64,000 nucleotides of DNA from Anthopleura xanthogrammica (GCA_964019055.1 OZ025210.1:13397832-13461831); one strand, 5' to 3'; numbered from the stretch's first letter, positions 24,194-36,760 are shown. A program made the numbers and translations. Notes: generated by a model from the letters alone, not told the origin.

Positions 24194-24271
24194 CCAATCA
24201 GATCGTTTGTTCATTAATTGTAAAGCTGTTGTTTTCGAGTTGACCTCAGATTTTTATGAAATTCCCCGAGT
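24194..24271 (+). promoter_or_regulatory. RTK-A proximal promoter / 5' leader block
   Basis: CCAATCA starts at 24194 and TGACCTCAGA at 24241, 47 nt apart; the start codon follows 31 nt after the second motif. The same two motifs sit at the same 47-nt spacing before RTK-B. CCAAT is the NF-Y consensus; the second block could be a binding site or an element in the leader. Function inferred only from conservation. Confidence 0.5.
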
Positions 24272-27200
24272 ATGGAGATCGCAAGAGTAAAAGGCTATTT
24301 GCTCATTGGACTGCTTTGCATATTCATCACATTCCAAGGTAAGAATTCCTATACAAATTTCATCGGAATAGCTACAGTGATTCAATGATTTTTGATCGCG
24401 CATTACGACGCCACAATTATAATACCTACGAAGATATATCAAAGAAGAAGACAAAATTACATGTCTTTTTCATTTATTCTTCCCTGTTTCAGACTACCTC
24501 ATGAATAATGCATGTCGAATACAAGTGTTTTTAGCATGAATAACAATTCCGAGTAATATTAGTTTAGTTGAAGATTTCCCTTTTACTGTTTTCATGTCCA
24601 CACGAATATCATACTGCATATCAGTATCATATTAACAGAATCAAGAATTTAGAATTACTGAAAGCTGGCTTGATACACTACATCTGATTTAAAGGAAAAT
24701 GTCCTTTTTATGATAATGCTCATTCAAAACGTCAGATCTGCTATTTCATAACTAAAATTGCTTTAAAACACCTTTACTTCGATTTCAAGTTTCGATATAA
24801 ATATGCATATTTATTCAAAATATATCGTTTTAATCTAGTAGACTAACTACTACAGCTTTTGTTAAATTGCATGGCTTCAACTCATTCCAAATTGTGGACT
24901 AAAACATGAATATTTATTACCATTAAAGTTGGTTAAAACGATGCAAAATGGTATTAAGATTGCCGAAATATTACATACCCAGTGAAGCTACCAAATCTAA
25001 GAGTCTAACTACGTTTTATCGTAGTTGTAATGCCAAGCAAACGTCAGCACATTTACTTACAAATGTCTTTATCATAAGTGCTTCATTCTTATTCAAATTT
25101 ATGTTTCTTTCGTTTCAACCTAAAAACGTGAGGCAAATAGATGCTTGGGTTCAAAGTTTCGAAATATATGACAATACAGAAACATACTTCACCAGCTATT
25201 TCGAATTGATTTCATTATATTTTATATCTTTTTTTCCGAGTTCCGGTATCTTTCCTTGTGATTCTCACATGGTGGATGACAAATCGCATTAAAGTTAAAA
25301 GGAATTGCTTCGAAAACACGGAATATTTGCGTATAATCTATGCAAATAGGACAGCGAATTAACTTCTTATTACAGGGTTCATACTTCTTATTGATCGAGT
25401 ACACCAAGCACCAAAAAAAAAAAGTTCCTTTAAAAAATATAGATAGAAGTGCTCAGGGCATGAATCTCTCCATGGTTTTGGCGTAGAAGCAAGTGGTTTC
25501 ATACTGCGCTTTCACTGCTTAAGTCATGCTAGGTAGCTAGAAAGCGTGTAAAATATTGCTTTTATTTTCTTATTTTTCTTAGGGTTAAAGTAAACAGTAC
25601 TGATTACATTACAAATATAGAAGTTCACTTTGTGTACGAGTCGGAATAAACAATCTTTCACAAATGGGAATTTTATACGACTTTTACTAAACAAATGTTC
25701 GAGTTGACGTGTATAAATTCCTCCGAAACTGGACAACACACTCTGCTATGCTTTTCCTAGAATCATCGACCAATATGCTTATTTTTCTCTTGGTATTTAC
25801 AATGGTCGCCAGCCAAAACCGGCTTATGGGACGTGTCCTGGCTTACCTTTTATTTATATATATGTATTCCATGTAAAGATGGGATTGGTCGTGTTTATAG
25901 CCAGATCACTCAGCACTTTGTTAATCCAATAAATTAAGAGTTGCTACTTGACCCGATTACATTGCGATGCCCTTTGTAATATGAAAATAACACGGTATAT
26001 CCCCTTATCGTACATTCGTATTGTAAACAGTTTATTGTGTGTAGGGCCTTTGGAAAGTGAATAACTTGTACACAAGATAGATATACTATGCCTTTTCCTC
26101 TGAACGTGTTCTCTGTTTGTCTATGTTGAAAAGAGAAAAACGAAACACAAACAAACATAACTGAAATACAAGAAAATAATTTAATAAAATAAAATAAAAG
26201 GAAACATAAGAAAGGAATAGAAACGAAAAAAAATAAATAAAAAGAGAGCAAAAGAGGAAGAAGAAAGACAGTATCGAAAGAAAGAAAGAAAGAGCAATAG
26301 AGTGTAAACGAGGCCATTCAATGCATCAATGGAGGGAAACAAAGGCCAGATAGAGCTGCTATGCTAGAGGTTTTGAAAACCCATGCAGTATAAAAAGGAA
26401 AGTCTGTGAAATTAGAAATAGCATATGCTTTTAACTGGTGGTGGAAGTCACAACAAAAAAAGTTCTCACGATGTCTGAAGGACTTTTTAAACTGCCTTGA
26501 ACTTGAACCCCAGCTTGAGATCTGGCATGAGGTCCAACAGAAGGGGAAAACTTCCAAATCGGACAGTCTAGCTCTATTGTCTTTATAGATGTAGTTCCTA
26601 AAACCCTCACGTATTACTCATCAGCTTCGTAGTGTCCTAAGTAATAAGGACGTTTGCCAAAATATCATTTGCATAATAGTACTTCCAAGGCTATACATAG
26701 ACGGCCTAGCTTTTTTTACATGGTATTTCTTAGCTGATTTGAGTCGTTTTTTTCTAATAATAAAGATATATTGACTTTTGACTCGGAGATCTAAGTTAAT
26801 ATAACTTGATAGTATGGCCTAGCTTATGTGAAAAGCACAAATCCCCTGCCAAAGGCCTTGCTACTTAAGAGACTAATGATGTAGGGGAAATGATATTTCA
26901 GAATGAGAAAAACATATGTTAACCTATTATGATCAGTTCATACATATTTCTTGGGCAGTTTCTAGTATTCCTGATCAATTTTTGCTATATATGGCAATCA
27001 TTTATTAGCGGCAAGGCATTGGACATACATATATTAACCTTTAATATCGTAGCTATATTGGATCACACAGGCTTGGCAAGGGTCAGGATATGTTGAGAGG
27101 GGGTGGGTGGGGGTTCTACTTGGGGGTAACTCCTCGAAAGCATTGAAGCGAAGTAAAATGTCTCCCCTATATTGCGCCTACTTTGGGTCTACCATTTGTC

Positions 27201-30200
27201 TCTCTCTGTCTGTGTCTTCAGTTATCTCCCAAGCTGACGTCTGTCTGTTCGTGTGCGATTTCTTAAATGCTTCGTTTGCATTTGCTTATTGTAAACTTTT
27301 CATGCGACCGTTTGTAATGGTAAATTCAGAACGATAGATGGAACTTTCTGTTGGACACCTCTAATTAACCCCCTCACAACCTCCATTGGCCAGTCACCTT
27401 GAAGGCTGCAAAAGGGATCGCAAATTACAACACCCAAGTCTGAGTTTTGAATTTTATTTCAATTTTTTTCTAGCAACGGCACAAAGTAACCCATCATTCC
27501 TCAAAAAGGCAAGCAATCCACTCATAGGATTCAAAGAAAAAGAGGTCAACTTCACTTGGGTATACTCAAATCACTCATCTAAGAGAATATATTTCGGGAT
27601 CTGGAACGACGAGTTTGGTATCATTGACCCAAGCCTTTTAACAGTCAACATCTATCAGAATGATAGCATTTCTTTGCATCCAAACTCTAAGGAATTCAAT
27701 GCTAGACGTTATCTTGATCGGGTAAGATGGGTTGGAGATGTATATGAACAGACGGCTAGTTTTGAGCTGTCGAATATTCAAGATAAAGACGAAAAGGATT
27801 ATGGGATTGAGGTAAGATGGCGTTCACCATCCAAACATAATTAAGAAAGCTACTTTATGGCATTTTCCTGATACGTCTGTAACTCAATATATACAGTCCC
27901 CTTCACAGTGCCCTGCGCCATCTTAAAATGTAGCCGTGCCTTTGCATCGGAGCGTGACATAATTGTCCAAGGCGTTAAACAATTGCAATGTCCCCTCATG
28001 TCTCGCTTCTACTGCCTTGCAAGATGACGCAGCTGCGAAAGGGAATATTTTTAGACTCATACGAAAGCCACCATTTGTGTGGGAAGCTCATTTCAATTTT
28101 GCTGTAGTACCGTGTTCCTTAGTTTTTTCTCGCTCAAAATATAATATTTCCTTTACCTGCTTTTTATCTCTTCCAGGTTGATTTTTACAACAACGACGAC
28201 AAATCAAGCTGGACACATCTCGACGTAAAGGTGAATAAACACTAAAATAACTGTGAAATTAAGACTGTAAAATTGGATGATAATGCTACTAACAATCAAC
28301 CCTTCCCTCCCCTCTCTTTCCCGTAAAATTATCAAATTATACAAAATTATCAAATTTATCCGTTTGGTCTTTTAGCAAATAGTATATTGTTTCCTTATTC
28401 CCTGCAGGCACCCTCGGTCTTTACCTTCGGTCCAGAGAGTATCTCATCAGGGAAAGGACAGACAGCTAACTTTACGTGGAAATATAGCTTAAATGACATC
28501 GACACTACAGATCTTACTTTAATAAAGTTTGGAGTTTACAGCAATGCCGGGCTGTACTTGGAACTATGTACTATTCAGGTAACACTGAGATTCGTCTATA
28601 TACGTGTAAACCTTCAAAATTGGTAAGAAAAAAAAAATTGAATCAAGCAGACAAACTCACACGAAAAGAAATACAAACAACCGAACGTGCATTCACTAAG
28701 ACATGCCGACAGACAGAGAAAAAACAAAAAGGAGGGTATATATAACTGCCGAAAACTATTCGAAGGTTCATATCATGGAAGAAGTTCTATACTAATACTA
28801 ATATATCATTAATTCAATATTAGGTGCAGAATAAAATGGCGGGGAAAACTGGCTGTTCGTCAAGCAGAGGGAGAGCGCACATATCTGCTTTGGACGCGGT
28901 TTCTAGAGTAGCCTTTGTGTTGAGCAACGTCAACCTTAACGATGAAGCAGTCTATTCAATTACTCTCACGGGAACTAAAACTAACATGGAGAGCAAAACT
29001 AAGCTGTTCGTCACAGGTATAGGAATAACACATATATATTTGTCCAGTGTAGGAATTATCTGATTATTTAAAGACTGGTTAAAAATGAGCGAAGTAAAAG
29101 GAAAAAAGCATCGTTAGCGAATGGAGTCAGAATGGACCACTTAAGATCGTAGATAAATTAAAACAATGACTTCGCCTTGCATTCTCTTCAACTGAACTGT
29201 AAACTGTTGCACGGCGTTTCCAAGGAGTCTCTATAACAGTTTAACGATCCTCCTTTGGCATTTCCAGCAATATTGCGCGCAATGTTGAACCGCGTGTTTG
29301 GGCCTTTGGATAGCAAGATGGTAGTAGGAATACAATTAATAACAATCACTGAGTTCAATTGTTCAATTGTTCAATTGTTACTATTTCAGATCCGCCAAAA
29401 GTAACTACCCATCCTCAAGGAACAACTATCATAGAAGGAAAAACACTGAATCTGACCTGTCTAGCAACTGGTAAACCAGAACCCATAATCACGTGGTATA
29501 AAGACGGTCACCTGATTAAAGGCAAACCCAATGGAATAATCGTAATTATCAAAACCAAGAGAACAGAAGATGGGACGTATCAATGCTTTGCTAACAATAC
29601 AGTTGGGGCGGATCGTTCTTCGACTGCAAGGGTCAATGTACTTTGTAAGTATAGATACAATTTCTGTAATATAAGTATACATTCTTTTGAGACTCGAACA
29701 AAATGTTGCACGTTGGGCTGCAGTGATATTTAATAAGAGGATAAAAAGGCGTTTCTCATCAAATTTTATTATATGAATACGTAACAAACAGAGAAAGAGA
29801 GTAGCAAGGAAGACAGGGAGGAAGGTTTTACCATATGTGGTGCAAGTGCTGGATTCATTGTCATATTTTGTTATATGTATACGTAACAAACAGAGAAAGA
29901 GAGTAGCGAGGAAGACAGGGAGGAAGGTTTTATCATATGTGGTGCAAGTGCTGGATTCATTGTCGTTTTAAATGAGGGTGTTTTCTCTCTCTCCCTTTAT
30001 TATTACTAAAATAATAAATCTACTTATCCATAATGTTGTTTCACAGACGCCCCGACCATCAACTCATCCAGGCGTATCGTGAATAAACACGTCACTATTG
30101 GCGATAAAGCAACTTTAAGATGCCCAGCCATTGCCAACCCTAAAGCAACCTTCAAATGGATTGTTGATGGGGTTGAAGATCGCGAACAGAACAGCGACAT

Positions 30201-33200
30201 TATGCACGTGACGATTACATCTGAAAAGGATTACAAGAACTACGTGTGTATAGCTACAAATAAGGTTGGCCAGGACAATGTAACATTCGTATTGAAGCAA
30301 GTCGGTGAGTAAATTATTTTAATACACGATCTCATTAAAGTAGTTTCCACACGTTTAGGAAGGTAAATGTTGAGCATAATATCGCAGGAATTCATCATGA
30401 AATCTGATAATGGTTAGCAGTTACTAATTGGGACTGCGTTGGTGTGTTAAATGCAACACGTGAATAATAATGAAACTTAAATACTGGTAAAAACGTTTGT
30501 ACTACTACTAATAAAAAAATTGAATAAATGCACAAATTAGGTCAATCCCTTTCTGGAAGCCATGTCAAGAATACCGATTCCAGCGGAATATTGAATGATA
30601 TTTGGTTCATGTAAAATAGAATCCAAGGTGTGGTCCATTTAGAAGACATAGTATAGTCGTAATCAGAAAGCTGACTCGCATGCTCCTTTGCCTTACTATC
30701 TATCCTTAGGTCCACCAGCAACTCCTCGTGTTGATTGTGAACAACGAGAAGACACGACAAAAAGCATCAGCAAAAAATTTCACTGGAACGCCCCAGACGA
30801 CAACGGAGGGGCTCCGATAATCACCTATCACGTGAAATATCGTACCGTCCATGGACGTCTCGGTAGAGGGCCATGGAAGTATATCAATGTCAGCCATACT
30901 GACACATGGTACAAATTAGTACTCGATTGGAGCAAGACTTTTGAAGTCACTGTAACAGCTTGGAATATCTACGGGGAGAGCCCTATGGATTCAGACAATA
31001 CATGTGCTGTTACTGTTGCTAAAGGTAAGCACGATATATATAATATATTAAATTATACTACACTATCATTACTATTAACTGTTCATTTATTTTGTCATCT
31101 GAACAGATCCTAATTCAAGCAATTATCTCCCGAGAACTACACCTAAAATAGGAGGTCAGTGACGAAAGTGAAAGAAGGAGATATTAGATTATATATAATA
31201 TATGAATAAAAGTTTGAATCAATGAAGAAATGCTATAGAAAGAAAAGAAAGAAAAATAATAATAATGGAATGATTGATAAGTGAATGAATGTATAAATAA
31301 ATAGATTAGTAGTTAAATGAATGAATGAATGAAGGAATTAATAAAAAAAGATAGATTGATCAATGGATGAATATCGTTGGATGGATGGATGGATGAATGG
31401 ATGAATGGATGGATGGACGAATGGACGGAGGTTGGGATAGATGGATGGATGTTGGGTGGGATTGGATTGGATTAATGGATATATAATAGATGCAATATGT
31501 ATAAATTGATATTCCCAGCCATTGCCCCTATTCTTTATTTGTCATTCCCTTTATTCCCTATATTTATTCCCTTTATTAGCTGCTGTGAAGAAGAAACCTC
31601 AAAGCAAGTCACCGTTAGGCCTCCCATTGTACATTGGTGTCGGCGTTGGATTTGTTGTTTTGGTTGTTATCATTGCCGTGATGATCCGTCGACGCAATGC
31701 AAAGAAAAAACGTACGAAGAGTAAGAATGCCCTTCCTACTATTATAGCAACATTTATTGAATTCAAAATTTAGACCACCCCTAGATCTAGAATTGTGTTC
31801 TAAATGCGATCGTTTTGTTACAGATAACTGGGCTCAACAACACATAAGGTAAGGAATATCAAAGTCATAATGAATAAACTGCTGTTTTGTACTATTGTAT
31901 TCACATGCCTTTCGGTTAGCTGGATTGCGATATTTATATCACAGCGAAGCTAGAGGCCTTTATTAATATTTATGCATTATTTGCCTCACATTCATGTAGC
32001 TATGACCACATTGGAAGTTTTCACATACTTCCATGCACGGGCTTTTCGATGCGAAGTTGGCTGGTTTTACCAAAAAAAGTGAAAAAGCTTGTTTTGCAGC
32101 AAAAAGCCCGTGCATAATTAATTATTAATATTAATCAATTAATAAATACGAAAGAACACAGGCACAAATAGCAAATATTTTTTGTATAAAATCAATATTT
32201 CTTGATGCCAATCCAACCTCTAAAAATACATGTTGTTTCACTGGGTACTAGAATAGGAGTATGCAACATAACATTGCACAGAACATAGCGCACTCTAAGA
32301 ATGAATAGTTAAAGGACTATCAAAGCTATAATTGAAATCATTGTTTGATCTTTCCAGTTTTAATGGGGTTGCTGTGGAAGGCAACTTCTGGGAATCACCT
32401 TCAAATGACAAGCTTCTTCGTTCAGGCAACCATTCCTTGCCAAGAAAACAAGCAATGGTTGGAAGTCCTTGCTATCACATGGATCCTGAATGGCAGATTC
32501 CTAATGATAAAATCTGCGTCCTGAAGGTACAAACGTACTAAATATAAGTAGTAATAGGTTTAGTAATGGTAGCAGTAGAAATTAATTAAGACGGTCGTGG
32601 TGAAATGAGGAAAGGAACGAAGGTATGAAAGAAAGTACGTTGACAAAGGAATGGACGAAGAAAGTTTTGTTTTAGTTGTAAAAAGCTGTTGATGTAGCTT
32701 CATGTTAAATATTAACCATATTCTTTTATTTTCCTTCTCCTTCAAGGTAATTGGGAATGGAGCATTTGGTCTCGTGTACAAAGGTCGAGCTCATATTTAT
32801 GGTGGATGGAGCTTAGTAGCTATCAAAAGTCCCTACGGTAGGTCAGCTTGGCAAAATAAAACACTTCGCCTATCCTCTATGTTGCCTGCTTCCACGTTTC
32901 ACTCCCAATCCCCCTTTCCACCTCCTTATCCCCTAATATATGCTTAACATAATACTGAGATTACCATCACATAATATCAAACGCTTTATGGTTAAAAGGA
33001 TGTTTATATATAGATTATTCTCTTCCCTTTCATTGAAGCTGACGCAACAGATGCCGAAGTCAAAGATCTGATGAAAGAATTTGAACTTCTAAAGACACTC
33101 AAACCGCATCCCCATGTGATAAAGCTGTTAGGATGTGGGGAACAAGAAGGTGGGTTAAAATCAATTTAGACATTCTTACTTCATGATGAGGGCAACAGAT

Positions 33201-35773
33201 TGGCTAAATTATGGAAACTAAATATATGGCAATCAATCATGCAGCTGTAGATACGTTCTGGTCGCCGGCTAGTCTCTTCTCTGATGCCTTTGGACTAGAC
33301 CATTTTTTCTATATAATATGTACACTAAGGGCAGATCGGCCTTTTTTTTAATTACCTTGAGTTGAGGACCGAAGTCCATAAAACGCCACCGCTTGTGCGC
33401 ATGTCTCAGGGATGTGACACAGTCAAATATTATTCACTTTTCTTTTACTTTTAAATAATTTTGGTGGGTTAGTGACACTGACTGATTTTCAAAGCAGTTT
33501 TCTTTAATAAAGTAAATGCGCCTGGGGAAACGTTTTCTGAGTTACGTTTTTAATTAAAAATATATATATTTAGGCCACAGACAAATCTACATTGTTAGCT
33601 CTGACATTTCTAGCAGATCCATACCAAAGGGCCATCTATAGCTAGTTGCATTAATATGGTATTTTGAACCAGGTCGACCATTGGTGATTATCGAGTACGT
33701 ACCCTTTGGTGATCTCCTGGGATATCTGAGAAAGAGCAGAGGAGAAAACGATGATTACTATTCTGATCCAGAAATCAAGCCCAACACAAATCTGTCATCT
33801 CAACAACTAATTCGTTTCGGTTGGCACGTTGCTGATGGCATGGCTTATCTTGCTTCAGAAAAGGTATTACAAAGTACCTATTTGCTCTGATAGTCGGAGT
33901 ACTACCTGGATTTGACAATGTTAACAAATAGATATAACTATATAGTATGAGCTTCCTTAAGATTATTTCCGCCAACCTAACCATCTAATGATCATCTCAC
34001 TATGCCTTTGTTTTTCTTTGCAGATCATTCATCGTGATCTTGCAGCCCGCAATGTATTGGTTGGTGAGGGCCTCTCTTGCAAAATAACAGACTTTGGCAT
34101 GGCTAAAGATGTCAGCAACGATGACATCTACGTGCGCACCACTGAGGTTTGTTACTAAAAGACAATTTATTTTGCTAGTAAGAAAAAACGATATTGCAAT
34201 TTTTTTCATATTTTAATAAATAACTTGCGGTGAGAATTTTACTATGAAACTTACTGGCTTGTGGCTTCAATCTGTTAAAGGGTCGTTTACCAGTGAAGTG
34301 GACTGCTATTGAAGCCCTGACAGGAAGCGGCGAGTACACGACACAAAGCGATGTGTAAGTAAGATTTTTGATAGCTGTAGTCCACCTAAATTCTCATACA
34401 TATGACACACATTTTGTCCGCGACGTTGTATCTCATTGATTAACTGTACGATATACCCATATTTGCTAATGATGTGCGTAACAAATCTCGGCCCGTGTCA
34501 TGCAATGTTTTTGTACTGACATCATGTTCACAGCTAATGGAAAGCAAATTTGCGCATAGTGCCTTTGACAAGAAGTGGATAGTGTTTCTAATTCGAAGCC
34601 TCGAATTAAATGATGTTTCGTGTGCATGACATTGCATGCATTTTCATCAAGTGACTGAGCCTTAAAAAAAACATTTATTCCTTTATTTATTACAGATGGA
34701 GCTTTGGTGTCGTATTATACGAAATCTGCACTATTGGTGAGAAATGAAATACATTATTAATGTACGCACCCTCGATTAAAATATATCTAAGAAACCGTGA
34801 ATTTTGTTGCAATAGGTGCGGACCCATACCCGGGTATTATTGGCAAGGAAATACCACAGCGTCTCGAAACAGGATACCGTATGTCACGGCCACATCACGT
34901 GGACACTGAATTGTAAGTAGCAATAAATGGGATAAGAAAAAGTCGTTATATGGGAAACGAAAGTTTCAAATAATCCAATGAAGAAATGTTTCCATGGCAT
35001 CAAGGGCACGTGCTATAGACATACCATAATAGGCGACGTTCATTCAACTTAATTTGAAGCGCCGATGATCTCCTTTTTTGATTTTTGATTGCAGATATCC
35101 CTGATTGGTTCTGATATTCTTTGTTTCCGAAAAGAACCAACCCAGAACCTTGTCAATCTAGTCTTCTTTTTAGAATGCTATTCCAAAGTACCATCAAACG
35201 AAAAGGCCTTATTACGTTATTAAGTAATTTTGCGTATAATTTTAGGTACGAAATAATGATGAGTTGTTGGGAGACAAACCCTGCTGACAGATTAACGTTT
35301 CCAGAGTTGAAACAAACATTGATGAAGCTTGAGGAAGTTGAATCCAGGGTAAGTAAATGCACGATAGCTATAAATATTTGAAATGTAAAATCAACTTTTA
35401 TTGATACCTTGAAACACACGCTGGGCTCATCGGAGTAGGGAACAGCTAACTTACAGTTCGATTTGGAATTTAGAGAGGAAGAAAAAATCAAAGGAAAAAA
35501 AGTGATTCAATTCAAGAAAGAGATGATCCCATAAATTAAAGATGATGTTATCAAAAATTATTTTATGTTAAACATATATTATGTTTACACCCATAGGATT
35601 ATATAAACCTATCAGAATGTTTGTACCAAAACGTCAACCAAACAATAGCTATAACCTCAGGGATGCCAAGGGGAAGAATTGGTTCAGAAAAAGGAGCGGA
35701 TAGAGGAACATGTACACTGACCAAAAGCAACGATTATCACATTAGACCAGGAATACTTCCTACTGCTGTCTAG
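24272..35773 (+). CDS. RTK-A: receptor tyrosine kinase, 2 atypical Ig-like + 2 Ig + FN3 + TM + FGFR/Cad96Ca-like kinase (1013 aa)
   Basis: 21 exons: 24272-24338, 27474-27811, 28177-28230, 28408-28578, 28824-29016, 29390-29644, 30047-30304, 30710-31024, 31107-31154, 31580-31720, 31824-31848, 32358-32526, 32747-32837, 33039-33149, 33673-33863, 34024-34146, 34281-34354, 34696-34736, 34816-34912, 35246-35348, 35597-35773; 3042 nt in frame. Signal peptide 1-22; two Ig-like modules (23-153, 154-274) without the canonical Cys pair; I-set Ig (275-359, LTC...YQC); Ig (360-445, LRC...YVC); FN3 (446-550); TM about 580-603 followed by RRRNAKKKR; juxtamembrane; kinase about 677-955 with GNGAFG, VAIK, helix-C Glu in [31 protein letters not shown]. 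All catalytic residues are present. The activation loop has one Tyr (DDIY). The tail holds YINL and YQNV. Kinase most resembles FGFR/Cad96Ca types; ligand unknown. Relative to B and C, four residues are missing between G-loop and VAIK. Confidence 0.93.
24339..27473 (+). other. RTK-A intron 1
   Basis: 3.1 kb first intron. No exon with matching phase was seen. The ORFs at 24948-25292 (+) and 26318-26588 (both strands) carry no recognisable domain. Confidence 0.5.
29761..29965 (+). repeat. 102-bp tandem duplication in RTK-A intron 6
   Basis: The segment from ATACGTAACAAACAGAGAAA to GCTGGATTCATTGTC appears twice, 102 bp apart (GTAACAAAC at 29781 and 29883), with only a few differences. A recent duplication. 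Confidence 0.93.
31374..31466 (+). repeat. (GGAT)n-like microsatellite in RTK-A intron 9
   Basis: Imperfect GGAT/GAATGGAT repeats, preceded by an AATG-rich stretch near 31310-31335. Confidence 0.85.
32034..32114. repeat. Short inverted repeat in RTK-A intron 11
   Basis: TGCACGGGCTTTT (32034-32046) is perfectly mirrored by AAAAGCCCGTGCA (32102-32114). It could fold as an 81-bp hairpin or be the remains of a foldback element. Confidence 0.7.
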
Positions 35774-35890
35774 GTGTCTATTGCCGTCATCTAAAACAAT
35801 ATTGTTATAAAAGAAATGAAAAATGTCTTCCACGTTTTCAAATTTCGCTTAAGGAAACCTTGGTATGCATGTTTGGTAGAAATATATAGC

Positions 35891-36085
35891 CAGGAACGTA
35901 TCCAGGATTATGCAAGGGGGTGGGGAGGGGGTGCACAAATAAAAAAAAGCATCCATTTTCTTTTTCAAATTCCGTTATTTTAGTTTTATCGCTCCAGCAA
36001 GACTACTTTATTATTTATCATTCCTTTTCTACATAGAGGTGGGTCATGGGGACCCAGAAACCCCTCCCTAAATACGCCTCTAAGA
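35891..36085. mobile_element. hAT-like MITE
   Basis: Starts CAGGAACGTATCCAGG and ends CCTAAATACGCCTCTA; the ends are imperfect reverse complements of the CAGGGGCGTATCCAGG type known from non-autonomous hAT elements. The interior has a G-rich patch and no ORF. Target-site duplication not clear. Confidence 0.6.
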
Positions 36086-36687
36086 GCAGCGAAGTGCACG
36101 ACTTCGTGTTATGATTGGTCGATCTGTTCTCGAATTATCCCAAACATACCTCGGTTTCCGCATAACCACGTGTAAAAACAGAAAGTTACATTCATTTCTC
36201 AAATTATATATTATATAAAACTGGTTATATCATTTTGGAGATAAACAATGAAATAATTCAGATTAGATTGGAGATCAAAAAAAAATAAAGAAAGACTGAA
36301 AGAAAAGAAAAAAAAACAATATTTTTTGTAGAGAAAAAAACAACTGAATTAATAGATACGTACTTAAAAGTTGCTGCTTGAAATGTTAAATTTGAATAAA
36401 AAAATATAAGGATTTATATAATGCTAGAATATGCATTTCGTGACAACAACAAAATGATTGTGATAAGTATTGTTTAGCAAATATTCATGCAATCTACTCA
36501 TTGGTTACATTACATTATTATATATTATATTATACTTTTAATCGAATTAAAGACTGCAAAAGAGTCCAACAAAGAGAATGTTGGCAGAGTGATTGTATTT
36601 AACCCGTTAAACAAAACGAACCAAACAAAATTCTTTGTTGGTTTGCGACCGTTCACGAGAGAGTTGATTAAAGACAGAACGAAATGG

Positions 36688-36760
36688 CGGCCATGTTGGC
36701 GGTATTAACAAATGAAGTTAATAAGACATATTTTGTTAGTTATACCACCAACATGGCTGC
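36688..36760. repeat. Inverted repeat of the GCCATGTTGG family
   Basis: GCGGCCATGTTGGCGGTATT at 36688 pairs with GTTATACCACCAACATGGCT at 36737; arms of about 22 bp, same family as 15365-15436. Confidence 0.65.

Larger units (their letters stand above)
17612..24271. other. Gene-poor interval between gene 3 and RTK-A
   Basis: About 6.7 kb without a recognisable exon. Holds two foldback elements (19221-19436, 20363-20507), two poly-G runs (19592-19607, 21933-21950), the duplication array at 20.7-21.9 kb and, at its right end, the RTK-A promoter block. The ORFs at 19564-19839 (-) and 22813-23112 (-) show no domain and no splice context. Confidence 0.55.

Noticed and set aside
24948..25292. 114-aa ORF in RTK-A intron 1
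   Set aside because: No domain similarity; composition typical of AT-rich chance ORFs.
26318..26588. Opposing ORFs with Trp/Gln/Lys-rich sequence
   Set aside because: Briefly considered as a transposase fragment, but no motif could be recognised.
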